A stretch of DNA of 64,000 nt from Glandiceps talaboti (Eukaryota; Hemichordata; Enteropneusta; Spengelidae), in contig NC_135554.1 in NCBI RefSeq assembly GCF_964340395.1, forward strand, positions 22,477,592 through 22,541,591. The letters run 5' to 3'. The notes under the pieces were generated by a model that saw nothing but the letters and a program-made list of their open reading frames with translations, was not told the origin of the DNA and searched no databases. Positions 39,164 through 52,847 of this stretch are shown here, piece after piece; the first letter of the stretch is position 1; the number at the start of each line of letters is the position of its first letter. Both the position numbers and the translations under genes were made by a program.

Positions 39164-42100
39164 TGTAACATTAAAACAAGTATCAGCCCATCTACAATAT
39201 TAAACAATTACCAAGTTGCATGATACAGAAACTGTACTTGAGAGAATTGGTAGGTGTCAAAATAAATGAACACAGGTTTTAAAATTATGCTACAAGGTAT
39301 GGAAATCTATTTGTCAATTTTACCTGAGTTCCCCTTGTCTGTTACCATGGTTATCAAACCTTAACGTAAACACAGACACCCTATTTATAATGTATCCATG
39401 GCGATAGCAGATAATCATTGTATATACTTCATAAACCGTTTTTTTCATAAAACCATAGTTACAATACATGTTCGGTCGATGCACAAAATTGAATTTTTAT
39501 AACCAACCATGTTATATTATCTGATTCCCTTAAATTTTTAATAATAACTTAAAACAAATTTATTTCCCATATTAAAGGTAGTGAATGCTGCCTAGTACAT
39601 TTAATATATATGTGTAGCACTAATATTTAATAGGTTTTCTAACCGCACTATTCGCTTTACACATGAGCAATTTTATCATTTTGTCTTTTCATTAAAATAT
39701 CATTCCCTAGGCGTTTGTTTAACAATACTTGACACCATGTACCAGTCAACAGACGGAATGTATGCTCTGACCTCTGACCTTTGGCCTTATAGACAAAGAT
39801 TCCCCCCAGCATCATCTATTTACACATCATCATAGCAACATATCAACAGATACAAGTACAATAGTGCCCTTTGAGTGTTTTAATTGTTCACAGGATGACA
39901 CTGCAGTATGTTAAGGTTCTTTACAAGATTATTTTTTCTTATATAAAAAGGTGACTAAAACTTGGTGGAGTATCAATGCACACATCAGTTCTTGTCATTC
40001 TTAAAATTTATCAGATGAGACCCGCTACCCTAGAGTACTTGGGGTACTGAAGGTAATAATGGAAATAGTTTAACACTCAAAACAGTACTGAAAGTTTTCC
40101 TCCAGTTTTTACAATCAAGTTGATTACTTTCCAAACAACAGACAGACTGGCAAACATGCACATTTCATCTTGTTGTTGTATTAGGACTGTCCAGTCAAGT
40201 GGCATCTCTCTTCTCTATTCCTATGTATAATGTAATACATGTATAGTATAATTATGTACAAATGTACTCACATCAGCACTAATTCCATGAGGGTTTTTTA
40301 ATAGTAATAAATACACGTACCTTTACAAATACAGTACAACACAAGTTATGCATTTCTGTATAACTGCAGGAGAAATGTGTTGTTTTTTATTTCCATTAGT
40401 TTTGTTTGCAACAGTCTAGACTGGCTAAACCCCCCCCCCCCCTTTCCGAACCACACCCCAAACGTTAACATTGTTACCTCGAAGAGGAAGATTGGCTACT
40501 CCCCTCCCTCCCTCATCATTGATACCTCAGAGAAGACATTTGAAAAAAATGACAACATCGGTATTATTGGAGTTGAACAGATTCAAAGTCTTCTCATGGT
40601 GGACAGAAACCAGTTGTGAACATATTTTTAAAAAAAAACTGAATTGAGTCAGTATGAATCAGTTTTGAATTAAATTCAGGTCAGAAACAGAGCTCAAAAG
40701 TAATACAGTGGCTACACTATGCCAAAGCTCTGAACTATGAAAGCCGATCAAATATCACAAGATTTGAAAAGTTCACAAACCTGAAATTCAATCATCCAGA
40801 AGGAGATATAAAGCTATCAGCATTATAGCTATACAATTACTATATGTGTATTCAACGCTTTCCTGTGTTTATCATCATAACATAGGTGCTTGACAGTACT
40901 TGCCTACACAACGTTACCTTTCAACAATAAAGCTGTAACTTGGGAAATCAGAATCATTACTTTTGTTACATTTAGTATATGTTTACTAATATTTGCATAG
41001 ATGCACAACATCTGGTACTCTCACAATTGTAATTCATTTTGAAAAATTCAGATATATTTCATGAACGTTAAATAAAAAATAACTTTAAAAAAAAAAATCA
41101 GCTCTGTTAGAGTCTTAGAGTCAGACAAATTTTGAAAACATACCTTTTTTCTTTATCTTAGAGCTGTACAGAAACATGGTCACTATTAAACCTAGAATAT
41201 TTTAATTCTGATTTCATTTTAGTCAAACTGTACAAGTTAAAAGTCAAAAGTTAATAAGTGTTCATGTTACTGTTAGTTGAACGTAGGACTTCACACAACT
41301 TTGACTACAATTTCACCAGAATGTGAGGATGAGAATGCGTAGTCTTAAACTTTGCATAAAATTTAAATATATGTAAATTGCCACTGTCATCCTATGATGG
41401 GTACAAGTAAAGTAGTCTAGTATATAATATAGAGAGATTTGCTCATTTAGCTACGAAGTTATTCACAACTATTTCAAATTTTACGTACAGACTAAATATC
41501 ATCATTTTATCAACAACTTGCAATTTGGTCTTCTTTTTTTTTATGACAGCGCCTGTCCCTTTAAAACAGGTACACAAAATGATGGACAGGCATTGGAAAC
41601 TTTTTTAGCTGATAAACTGAGCAAGCAGATTGGCCTTTCTACAAGTCGGACTCAAATTTGAGACTTATCAAGGTCTTAACTTTATCTCAAAGTAGTTTGG
41701 ATAGTTTGAAATAGAAAAACCATGACAAGTTCCAGGGATCATATTACATGTCTATACAAGATCACACAGGTGTACTTTTTTCATTATTGAAATTGAAACC
41801 ACACTGTAGGCAAAACAACAAACCATTATAGTAACACAGTATATTAGGCCTTGCCCGTATCTTCATGATCTTGTACCTACATCACTTGTAAAACTGAACC
41901 CACTGAAATTACCAGAAATATCTTAAGAATCATCACATGATTCAAACAATCGAGTAGTTTTATCATATAATACTTGCTTTATGCAATTGTTTTGTCGTTT
42001 ATGATTACAGCCATATTGTTCCATTGTTTATAATTGTATCCTCTTATTACACACTTTGAACTTTGACCTTTGATTAGATTTCGAAATCACAAAGGCTACA

Positions 42101-43413
42101 TTGTACCGGAATGTATAATACCTACCAAGGATCCTACTTCTTAAGATTTGACTGTATACAGTTAATTCTTTGTCTAATTTCTACTTTAACATTTTGAGTT
42201 GGAACCCGCAGATACATGATAATGCATGCCGTATCAAATATCTGGGTTAGTACGCACAATTCTGTGACTTCTGGTCATTGAACTCAGAAGTCAAAAGTAT
42301 TGTAAAATGTTCAAGAAATCATATTTTGTGTATTGTTCGGCCTTCTAAAAAGCTTCAAACTGCCTACACATATTTGAGAGTCTTGTATGAAGTCTTGATT
42401 TCATAGATTACAAGCTTGATTAGCAATGACATGCAGTATTGAAATCGAATCAAAGTTTATCTCAAATTTGCAAAATGATATCATCATAGATATTAAACTC
42501 TTGGAATGTCAGTCTCCTATGATATCGAATAAATAAAGTAGCCATGTCTCACGTCTATGTGTCCGACTACTTGCCTAAGACCTAAGCTTTTTTTTGTGTA
42601 CTATTGAATAATTCGTCTGTCTTAGAGTTCAATGACAGACATTAAAATAGGCATACCTGTACTTTGGTGTCCATTGTTCTCACGGAAAACAAAAATATAA
42701 AAAAAGACTTGAAATGCATGTACATGTACTTGGTTCCGGCATCAAAGACCCTGGAATTCCACACTACACTCTGTTAACATTAGCACATCAGTCTGGAATC
42801 CACTTCAGATCAGGATTAAAAGTCAGGTGTGAAAAACAACTGTTTGACAGAGCTTTAGAAACAGTTAGGCCAGAACAAAAGAATGAATGATCCTGTCTAA
42901 ATGGCACCACTGATACGATAAAATGAATGTCAGAACTTCAGATTGAAACATGGGTCTTTAAATCCCAAAGTTTGAATCTCACATTTTCACATCCATGCTA
43001 TCTCATCAGTGAAGTCACTCTTTTGTTCATGGACAGCCCTGGGATTAGGTTTAGTTAGTTATGTCCCTTAATTTGGATACATATATCGCCACGGTGACCA
43101 TTTCACATGTAAGAAAACATTGTAACGCTTGCTGCATAGAAACATACTTCATATTGATTTGCAATTACTCTGTTGTTTATGTTTGTACGTTTTTGTTCTT
43201 CTTTTTTATTTATTTACTTTGTTTTTAGTTAATATAACTATGCATTAGCACCCCCCCCCCCCATCCACCCCTCACCCCCGAATATTTCAAGGGATTTTCA
43301 GCTGCTTTAGCTGACGTTTGTAGACAGCCTATACGACAGAGTTATGTCTGAGTGATACTATTCAACATGTCAGATTTGGAGTTCTAACTACATATGAAAG
43401 ACACTAAATCATT
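39164..43413. other. No gene seen
   Basis: AT-rich unique sequence with C-runs at about 40431 and 43250. No recognisable protein on either strand. The same holds for 43496-45300. Confidence 0.55.
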
Positions 43414-43495
43414 AGCCTAGAATCTAAAGCGTATCAACATCAATGTTTTCCTTCTTCTACATCGAAGTCGATACGATAAAAGACTCTAGGCTAGT
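43414..43495. repeat. Short inverted repeat AGCCTAGAATC...
   Basis: AGCCTAGAATCTAAAGCGTA at the left pairs imperfectly with the complement of GATACGATAAAAGACTCTAG plus GCT at the right; about 80 bp in all. Resembles a very small MITE. Confidence 0.55.
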
Positions 43496-45818
43496 AAATC
43501 ATGGGTATAAATGTGTGTGTTGCTTATCTACAGGCATGATGACTATGATCATACAGCAACGTTGGTTTTAAGAAGTATCACCATGCTATTGATAGCGCAC
43601 AGTAATGGAATCACTCATCATACCAGTAAACCATGTTATGATCACACAGTGTTGGAGCCACGCAATTATCCTGGCAGTAGTCTGTCGCCCATAAACAGTT
43701 TTGTTTATGAAGAAATCTCAACTCTGGCTGATTTATTGAGATAATACATTTGTATATACAGTAATATGTACAGTACATAAATACCTGATATACAAGATTT
43801 ATTGCCTTCCTGACTTTCATGTAGTTGGCTATGACTAATAAACACTGTATAGTAGAGGAACATGTACCATACATTAAAACTTTTGACGGAAAGTAAAATA
43901 TAATGGTATCAGCTGAGTGGCCATCTTTCTACCATCAACAAATGTGTCCCAGTACAAATCTATTAATGTTTTATTTGTGAGATGTGATATGTCGGCAAAA
44001 TCCTGATTTGTCTAGTACATGTAATATAGCATCATATAAATGGTTGAATCTGATGATCTTAAATGTTCATGACCAGTACGCAACAGATGGCATATAATTT
44101 GGCAACCTACAGAGACGTGCTGATTTTCGATCTAGAGATTAACACAGTTACATATTTAATTCACTATTAACCTCAATGTGATCTTCATGAAGCATCCCAA
44201 ATGACCTTGACCTTGAATTTGATTTTCCTCCCAGATTCCAGTATGAAGATATACTATTCAACCTACAAGTACAGCAAATGTATTTACTTCAAGACAAAAA
44301 TTTTGGTGGAAATTACAATTTTTCATAGTTCGGTTCAACTTTATTTTGGCTGATTTTTGACTAAAGGATTCTTATTATAGATACATCCTTTTTGATTCAC
44401 TTTGAATAAGTCTGCTTTGGCTACCTGTACTTTCTCAGAATGTACCAGTCAAAGTGCATTTTCACGCTGATTAAATGTTTCAAAAATTGTTTCTGCTAAA
44501 TAAGCCAGAATGAATTTAGAGTCAAATACATCTACGTTCACACTATTTTGATAATCAATTTATCGTTAATACAATCTCCACACAACCATTGAAAATTACC
44601 TTGACCACATTTTTTTTTCAGTTTTGATTTTTTTTCCTCCAGATTTCAATAAGATGATACATTGATAATGAACCGATGGAATCATTAAATCTATTTAATA
44701 CAGTAGAAATTGGTAGCGGCATCATGCCACGATATTATCCCCAGCAAAGTTGATCTCGACACGACATCGACTCATGTCATACTGACAACACAAGTCATCC
44801 CAATAGGTGTGATTAGACTGAAGGATCAACAAAGAACATAAAAACATACCATACACGATGTCTGTCCTTATATAATTACACTAATTTTTTACAATCTTTG
44901 TTTTCACATCGGATCGTGACTGGTTTCTGAATTCAGGTGCTAAATCTGTGCATGTGGGGATGTATTAATGGCATGTCCCTCCGGATATGCCAAGCTCGGT
45001 GATTTTGCTAATTGGACCATTTCAATTGGTTTCATTATATAAAAGCACACCTGGCTGAACATCATGAAATATGCCATATCTTATTTGTATATTATTATTA
45101 AAATGAAAATTTTCCACAACTATCAATCCGGATTTCCGTTTTCTAACTATTCATGCAAATAAATTTAATAAAAGATGAATTTTTTAGGTGAGATCTCCAC
45201 AAACAAATTCAACGGAGTACAGAAATAATTAATTGTTTGAATTCACGTACACCAATCAATTTCAATAACATCTGTATATATTCGTGCTGAGCAAAAAAAT
45301 TTTTTGAGGGGGGGGGGGGGGAGGGGTTGTCCTTTCGGTAACCTGTCCTCATCATTCCTATATATTACATGTTTATGATCTATAATAAAATAAGGTATGA
45401 ATTAATAAAAAAACTATTAATCAAATTTGTAAAACAATTTCAGTAATTATCAATGATAATAAAAAAAGACATTTATCAAAAATTTTCATATTGCAATGTA
45501 GCAAGATTTTTGACTGATCATATATGTACCACAAAAATGATTCATCTAAAAATTTATCAAATTTGCAAAACCTTGGAGTGACTATCTGAACCATCCCCCA
45601 AACATTATTTACCAAAAATTATCAAATTACTATTAGCGAGACTTTTTAGTATCAAATATTTGATAATTTTGGAATGTGAAGAACAATGTCTGTACTGTCT
45701 TTTGCTTGTCAAATTCTGTGAAACAAACCAATAAGGGGTGCATCATTTGATAACTGGGGAAGGAAGGGGGCTGGAGGAGTTTTGGAAGGGGGAGGGGAAT
45801 TTGTTGAGTTAAAAAGTT

Positions 45819-45902
45819 AGACTGTAAGATACATGTATATCATGTTGTTCACCCTTATTAGCGTTGCTGACACTGTCGTACAAATGTCACATCTTACAGA
45901 CT
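45819..45902. mobile_element. Palindromic MITE, AGACTGTAAGATACGTC family, copy C
   Basis: 84-bp member: AGACTGTAAGATACATG at the left, ATCTTACAGACT at the right, with a diverged centre. Confidence 0.65.
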
Positions 45903-46849
45903 AGACAAACTTTTTGGTCCAAAATGCTCAAGTCCCCCCCCCCCACCCCACCCCAATATCAAATGGTTTACCCCTAAAAAGGAGACATAAGTAAAAGAAC
46001 CCTGAAATGTCTGATTTGTTGAAAAACTGATTTCCTGAATACGACAAAGCATCAGACTAGGGTTATCAGGTGTATCTATAGAAGATGATCAGTTCAATCA
46101 GTCTTTTGTCTTCCTAATGTCAAATACTTGTAACATCTGCCGCAATCCCAGCATCATACTAACCAGACAGAGGTATCGCATTTACAAGCAGTATCTAAGC
46201 ACTACATCAGTGTATACTCCAAAGAGTGTAGACTGGTACAGACTAATACTTCACCAAACTTTCCATTTTGACAACAAATGATCCCAAGTACAAATGTAAA
46301 TACAACCCACAAAAAACCACCAGTGTGTTTGCTTCAATGAAGGGAGTTAAGGAAAGACTTTATGCAAAGACAAAATTAGGTAAAATACGACTGATACAAA
46401 AACAACAGCGAGTGCCTCAGTTCAGGCAAGTCTTTTATCAATTTCTTTATATCTATGGAAATTATTACTCACAGATTGTTGTGAGGCGCAGCATTCCATG
46501 AATAAACAAGACTTATGGAGTCTTGACTCAATGTGGTTTTTATGCTTTGATACAGCAAGTAACTGATGCTAATTACATTACATGTCTTTGCATGAAACAT
46601 GTTACCAGGAGTAAGCAAATGAACAAGAGTTTTTGTGTGGGTTGTAAAAACAAAGTTTTGCATACAGCTGATTTGATGTACAATAATAATCACTGAAGGA
46701 ACTAAATGTGGATTCTTTGTTTATGTAGACATTAAATTTATCTGTGTCTACTGAGCAAACATTTAGCTTGCCAACACTGTACATAACATGGATACATACA
46801 TGTACATGTATAATAATGTAACTGTTCACGGGGATTTCTGCAAATGTCT

Positions 46850-46909
46850 CCCCCCCCCCCCAACACACACACGCAACCACACACACACGCAGCCACACAC
46901 ACGCAGCCA

Positions 46910-46997
<88 letters not shown>
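46850..46997. repeat. C-run and (CA)n microsatellite
   Basis: A run of C (about 46851-46861), CACACGCAGC variants, then about 40 CA units. Confidence 0.95.
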
Positions 46998-46998
<1 letters not shown>

Positions 46999-49622
46999 TC
47001 ACCTCCCGCCCCCACATCCCTCCATGGCCCAATATATAGAAGAGATGACTTTGATAAGATTTCATGCTGTAAGAGTTACTGGTATTCTAACTAATAATGC
47101 ACTGAAGCAATGGTTGACGAACAACAATTACTACGCATAGTTGAAACACTTTCTTTTTTTGACAATCAGACCTACTTAGTGTAATGGTATTGAAAAGATA
47201 ATTCCAAGCTCACAATATTGATCTTTACGTCTACTTAAACATTACACATTCTGAAAAAGAGGTCCAAAATGCAGAAATAACATCCTGAAGTACATGTATC
47301 AAAATTGAAACTATTGTGTCAGTATGACTGCCTCAAATTCATCATATACTCATAAACTATTGCAATAACATAATATATACAGTCATAAACAGATATTCAA
47401 ACAACTCTGCAAACAGAAGTGAAATAAACATGAAAGTTTGATAACAGAAATCTGTCACAAACAGCTGTAAGGAACAAATCTGAGGTCAAATCGATGCAAA
47501 TAACAAAAAAAAAAGTTCTGAGACAATTCACGACGTCTCCTGTCCTGAATAGCCACAAAAGAAATCAATACAAGCTAAAAGACACTGAATGAAGTGACAC
47601 ACAATTCAAGCACATGTGTAAATACCCTAGCCACTGACTTACAGCATTCCGGGCAGGTTGTTTATCTGTTGCTATGGCAACTCAGCTGAATCAATAGCTG
47701 CCAATATCACAGGAATTGACAATATATGTGAACTGGGTGGAGTAAATTGTACAATTGAAAGCTGTATTGTAAACAGTAGTTTCAAAAACACAAACTGTAT
47801 GGTACTGGAGAGAGTAATCTACGATCGAACCAAACCTAATTTGCAATATTTTTTTCATCATATTTACGTTAACAATACATCAAAAGAGTGACGCATATTA
47901 ATTCTGAAATTTCAATAAGTCTGGGAAATATCATACGTTCATAGTTAATTTGTGTGTTTACAATATATATTTTCATTATTTACTTAACAAATTAATATAA
48001 TTTCTTCAGAATTATATGGCTTTTTTATATTACTAGTCATAGACAATATTGTTGCATTCACAATGAATGACTTAACTTTATTCTGGAGGTAGTGGTATGT
48101 TAAATTGGTTTTCAAATTCAATTCTGTGGACAAAATAATTTGTATACATCAGACGCTGTCTGGTATCAAATTGAAACAGACCATGCAAGTCAGTTGATTT
48201 GAAACAAAATATAGTTTGGCTCAGTAAAATCTTTTTAAAGCTGTTTCTTTTTCTTTGTCTGTTGTGACAAAAATCTTACTAACATTGCTACATTTTCTGT
48301 GTGTGAGCTACATATAGTATTGAGTGTTGCCAGATCATATACATTGTAACAATTTATATTCCTTTCTGGATATCAATAGATTAAAATGTAACAGTTATGC
48401 TTCAATTTTGTCACACCAGACAATAAAATGTAAATATTTTGTTGCGCCACTAGACCATACTATTTAGCAATTGTTAGCAAGACATATACTCTACCCAGCT
48501 AGACATGTAGCTAAATTTTGGCAACATTTTTATCAGGCAGCATAAAAAAATTGTTTCAACTTTAACTAGATTCCATCGTAAAAAATCTAAGAACTATATT
48601 TACATATTTGTAACAAAGATGATATTACATGTAGCAGGTCATTTCATAGGGCATGACACTCAATGGGGAGTTTTTTCTGTGTCAGATTTTTCCCGCCGTG
48701 TATCAAACCAGTCATTTGTTTATGAATTAATCGACAGACTAACTGGTCTGGATCACACTTGATTCATAGTAATTACTGTGACAAGACTTGAAGCGTTTGT
48801 CAAGACACACCTACTAAATTTACTTTAAAATGACAACTTCGATTACTTTGTGTTTTCACTACATCATAAATTATACAACAATTTTACATGTGGTCAGCCT
48901 GGCTACTTTTAATTCCTTACAACATTCTCAATTGTATATTGCATCATTCCATTGCTTATTTTGTACCCATAAATCCTGAGCAATATGGTATATGGCTTTT
49001 CTGTGACGATAAACAGAGACTTGTATATGTATATAAGTGAGTTTGATATCCATACGGAATAAACAATCATATTATATGCAATCGTGTGTACACAAATCTT
49101 ATTTATAGTATATATTAGTACTACCCTGCAAGGGAGTGCTATGGCATGTTTAATGTCATATTTTTGACTTGGGTGTGTGAACACGCAAAATAAACTGGGT
49201 TTATCTGCCTGAAGTAAGTCTGGTAAAAATTCATGTGTGCTCCAAAAGTTTACACTATTTGTTTTCATAATATTTTATCACACGACTAGCAATTTCATTG
49301 TGAGATTACTTGAAACTAACAGCGATGAGACCAGAATACAAACCACTGCTTAACTATACATGCATTAGATGATTTTGAGGACAAATATCAAACAGTTGAT
49401 TGCATCCCATAATATTGGGAAAGGTCACTGTCATTATGACCTTGTCCTCCGAGGTCATGTTGAGGTGACTGGACACAAATAATTGACAATATTAGGTTGT
49501 CAACCTTTTATTTGTAACTGCGCAATGTTTAAATGTACATGTACCTAAGGAAACATAGGTGTAATGCTAGGGAGTCAATTATGAATATTTGTGTAATAAG
49601 TGGTATAATATTTTCTACTTAC
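46998..49622 (-). other. NIM1K: Inferred start of the NIM1K first coding intron
   Basis: Sequence just downstream of the NIM1K exon donor. A 119-codon minus-strand frame (48909-49268) shows no kinase motif. I looked for VAIK, HRDLK, DFG and APE coding signatures and saw none. Confidence 0.5.
47668..47681. promoter_or_regulatory. X-box-like site GTTGCTATGGCAAC
   Basis: A near-perfect palindromic RFX consensus about 2 kb downstream (in the intron) of the NIM1K exon. A weaker third match, GTTGCTATAACAAC, lies at 32517-32530. Confidence 0.35.
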
Positions 49623-49920
49623 CTTTTGTAAGAGCATGAATTCCCATTTTCACCTGTGAGAAATTTCCACTCCCAAGTTCTCCACGTATCCGATAAAATC
49701 CAATGCGTTTTCCTAAAGTAATTTCTTTTATGACTCTTTGGTCATTGCTCAAGTCATGTGAAAGACGTTCGTAGGCGGTAAGTCTGCGTTGACGCGGTTC
49801 AGTGATGGAACCATTTTCCCCTGGCTGTGATGGTTCACTGTGTACAGATGTCGTGGTATTGTCAACACTCTCACGATGGCCACCAGCAGTACTGGAGCGC
49901 CGACTCCCAGGGGATGACAT
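49623..49920 (-). CDS. NIM1K: NIM1-like serine/threonine kinase, first coding exon (partial)
   Basis: N-terminus of an AMPK-related (CAMK group) kinase of the NIM1 type. ATG at 49920-49918 has A at -3, and an in-frame TGA lies 9 nt upstream, which fixes the start. The exon encodes 99 residues. Residues 1-45 are Ser/Thr/Gly/Arg-rich and poorly conserved. From about residue 46 comes RRLTAYERLSHDLSNDQRV, then the NIM1 signature ITLGKRIGFYRIRGELGSGN, with the glycine-rich loop G80-x-x-G83-x-G85. It ends HALTK at a consensus donor (GTAAGT from 49622) in phase 1, just before the expected VAIK lysine. That is where the family sequence continues (G completes the next codon). The catalytic exons were not found to the left. 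Assignment to NIM1 is strong from the ITLGKRIGFYRIRGE block; activity cannot be judged from this part. Confidence 0.9.
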
Positions 49921-50269
49921 TTTGTATCAATTATACTCTAGATACTCCAGTAAACTTTTACAGCGGGTAATGGTGATATCAAAATATCTTACATCAGCTG
50001 TGGCCATGACAACATTTCCAGAGAGTACTCATTTATACTAATCAATGCTGTTACTATGGGAACAGCTTCAAAATGTGTTAAGAAAAAAATTATATACACC
50101 TTAACTGATGAGAGAGAAAAATAGGTCTTCTAAAGTTGTATAAAGACATGGAACACACACACAGAACCCTTGAGCACTATAGGATTTCAACTTCAGAATA
50201 GCTGGAAAGACGTTGAGCTAGGAGAAAAACAGAGATCTCAAACCCCACTCCAACATGTCTCCAGTGAGT
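49921..50269 (-). other. NIM1K: Candidate 5'UTR part of the NIM1K start exon
   Basis: A good acceptor (CTTTCTTTGCAG, minus strand) ends at 50270, giving a possible 5'UTR segment of 349 nt before the ATG. This is inferred from splice-site quality only; the true exon start may differ. Confidence 0.4.
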
Positions 50270-51631
50270 CTGCAAAGAAAGACAGTAGGAATGTAGAATT
50301 AATTAATTACACAATATGATTTAGTAAAATTGTCATAAATATTTGGCTTCACATTATTTCATGACTTTATAAGCTATTAAAAATGAAAGTTATTTATCAC
50401 TGCATATTAATAGTCACACTTGACTACGACCTGAATGACCTACCGCAATATTAAAGGGAGTATATACGTTGCTTGGACACGGGGAAAAAACATGAAGAAC
50501 AGCCTGCGCTTCAACAGACTTCACGACAAGAAAGCAATTATATCCTAAAATGGGATATCTTTTGGAATTTCAAACAAATTGTACATTGTGTAAATTAATA
50601 TCATTTCGTACAAAACATTGCAACTCTTGAGAGACTATTGAACAATTACTAGATACAGTTTGGTCTTTATTAAATGTTGAACAAGGAGCAGACACTATCA
50701 TAATATGGTCTGGTAAGTAAACTGTGGTTTTGGTAATCTTCAATTAATTGACAATATTACACATGCCCACAATAGAAGCTGTGTCCATATACCTCATTGA
50801 CACAGGTCCCTTTCAAACCTAACGATTTGCATGACCAAAGACTAATCCTCACTTCCATTCATTGCATTTATTTGTTTGTGAAGGAAACGGTCATCAATTC
50901 ATTGTGGATTTTCAGTAAACAGTTGTTGGGGTGCCCCTAAACAACCGTTCACTTCGTAACGGATTTCGATAGGAAACGCAGTAATCAGTCGGTGTTTTAA
51001 CACATGTATGGACGCCTCAACGACGAAACTCAAAATATGGTACGGACGGTGGTAAACCATTTTGTTGCCGGGGAGGGGGGGGGGGGCTTACCCTTGAGAA
51101 TGAACAGTTTCTGAGATACAAAACACACATAACTTGCTGATTTTTGAGTTATGTAATTTACATGACATCTCATGTACAATATTAAAACCTGTCGCAAATT
51201 TTCCTACACAGTTACCCTGCAAATATGTATGTGTTGCCACAGCAAATAAACTGATACGAAAGATAGGGACAGCTTGCGAACACTTCCTGAATCGAATCCG
51301 TCAGTGTGGTCAGCAACTGCGTGTGGCAGAGTTCTTGTTTATTTGTTTCTCACCGGCTTCGCACAACTGAAGACGTTCTAATTGGACGTCTGACACCGTG
51401 TTTGCATAATTTTGGAGGATTTGAATGATGGTATCTTTTCACCGAAATCGTATCTGCGCTATGGGAGAGTGGGAAGACGCTAGACGCTAGATACTGAACG
51501 TGAACGTGAACGTCAAGAAAGCCCCCCACTTGCGAACGTATACATAACACACCGTGTACCGGTACGGTGTCTGATTCATGTAACGTTAAAATATGCAGTG
51601 TTGATTGAATAAAAAACTTGATTGCCCTTAC

Positions 51632-51638
51632 ACTTACC
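51632..51638 (-). other. NIM1K: Candidate splice donor of a non-coding first exon of NIM1K
   Basis: AAAG followed by GTAAGTG on the minus strand at the edge of a more CpG-rich stretch (about 51.2-52.3 kb), about 1.4 kb upstream of the candidate 5'UTR acceptor. It could be the donor of an untranslated first exon. Inference only. Confidence 0.3.
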
Positions 51639-51832
51639 TTTAAAATTAGAGATTGGGATATCTTCATACACACTGTCGAATGTTATGGTTACTCCTGAAA
51701 CAATATGAAGGAAGTGGGGGCGATGACAAACTGCAAAAACCTAGCGATCCAACAGATTGTCAGACTACACACAACAATGCACCGTGTCAGTGGTTTTCAA
51801 TATGGCAACTAGCATTTGCATAAATTGTCTGT

Positions 51833-51840
51833 TGACGTCA
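51833..51840. promoter_or_regulatory. CRE palindrome TGACGTCA upstream of NIM1K
   Basis: Perfect cAMP-response-element palindrome in the CpG-richer stretch about 200 bp upstream of the candidate first-exon donor. The position suits a promoter element, but an 8-bp match alone is weak evidence. Confidence 0.3.
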
Positions 51841-52696
51841 CCAGGGAAACGACATATATGGCAGGTCATTTACATACGCAAGTCGCGTAGCTATCCGCTT
51901 TTGCAAATAAACTTTCAGTAATTTTGATGACATTTTTAGATTATATTTTCTGAAAAGTTTAAATATAAGGCATCGTTTAGTTTCATGATAACAAAATATT
52001 ATGCCAGTGATTGTCAGTAGGCCTATACCACACAGGTGAAGTGTCTGACGTCGCGTCAGTGGACATGTGGATAAGCATATTTCGGATTCTTTATTCTCTT
52101 TGCAAGTAGAATTCTGTTTCAGAAACCAAATTTCTAGAGAATATTCCTCGATCATGGATTTGTAAAACTGCCCATTTTGCATATAATAAGATCTCATTGA
52201 AAGAGACCAGAGAGAGCCATCAACGTCCGTTACTTGGGATTACCACAAACACGTTGGATTCCACTTATCATATCTGAGTGAGAGGTTAACGTTTTTCCCG
52301 GCTTCGTTATTTTTATATACATACATACATTCATTCATTCTCATTCTCAATCTCTAGCCTTTGATTATTAAAAGGGGTTAATATTGGGTACACTGTCTTA
52401 TTTTTATATACATTTTTAAGTACTCAATATGTGCTGAGTCTTGTCACATCGCATGCTTTCAGAATCATAAGAGTCATTCTGTGCAAGAAGCAAGTTCAAC
52501 TTCAAATACATCACTCACATAAAAAAAACAGGTTGGTCTAGTTGCAATTGCTTACATTACCTCCAGTCATTTTTTCTTGTTGTAATTTATTTGAAAATGA
52601 TATTAGAAAAGATACGAACTATATATACCTATAATGCTAAATTATATTGAAATTATTTCCCAACTAACCATGATGAGTTGACGCAGCAGGGGTATT

Positions 52697-52847
52697 AGAC
52701 TGTAAGATACGTCGTGACGTTTCTCCCTCACCGACCTCCTCTCATCGCAGGGACGTATAATCTGTTTATACGTCCCTGTCTCATAGGGAGAGTGTTAGGG
52801 TTTGGCCGATGTGGGAGGGCGCCCTGTCACGGCGTACCTTACAGACT
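52697..52847. mobile_element. Palindromic MITE, AGACTGTAAGATACGTC family, copy A
   Basis: Terminal inverted repeats AGACTGTAAGATACGTCGTG and the reverse complement of CGGCGTACCTTACAGACT, 151 bp overall. An inner hairpin GGGACGTATAA/TTATACGTCCC lies near 52751-52780. No coding capacity. Confidence 0.75.

Noticed and set aside
46602-47140. Cys-Val and His-Thr repeat proteins
   Set aside because: Translation of the (CA)n microsatellite. The same applies at 280-557, 1702-1993, 25175-25488 and 32409-32978.
48909-49268. 119-codon minus-strand frame near the NIM1K exon
   Set aside because: Would be the obvious place for the next kinase exon, but it has no kinase motif and no matching acceptor phase.
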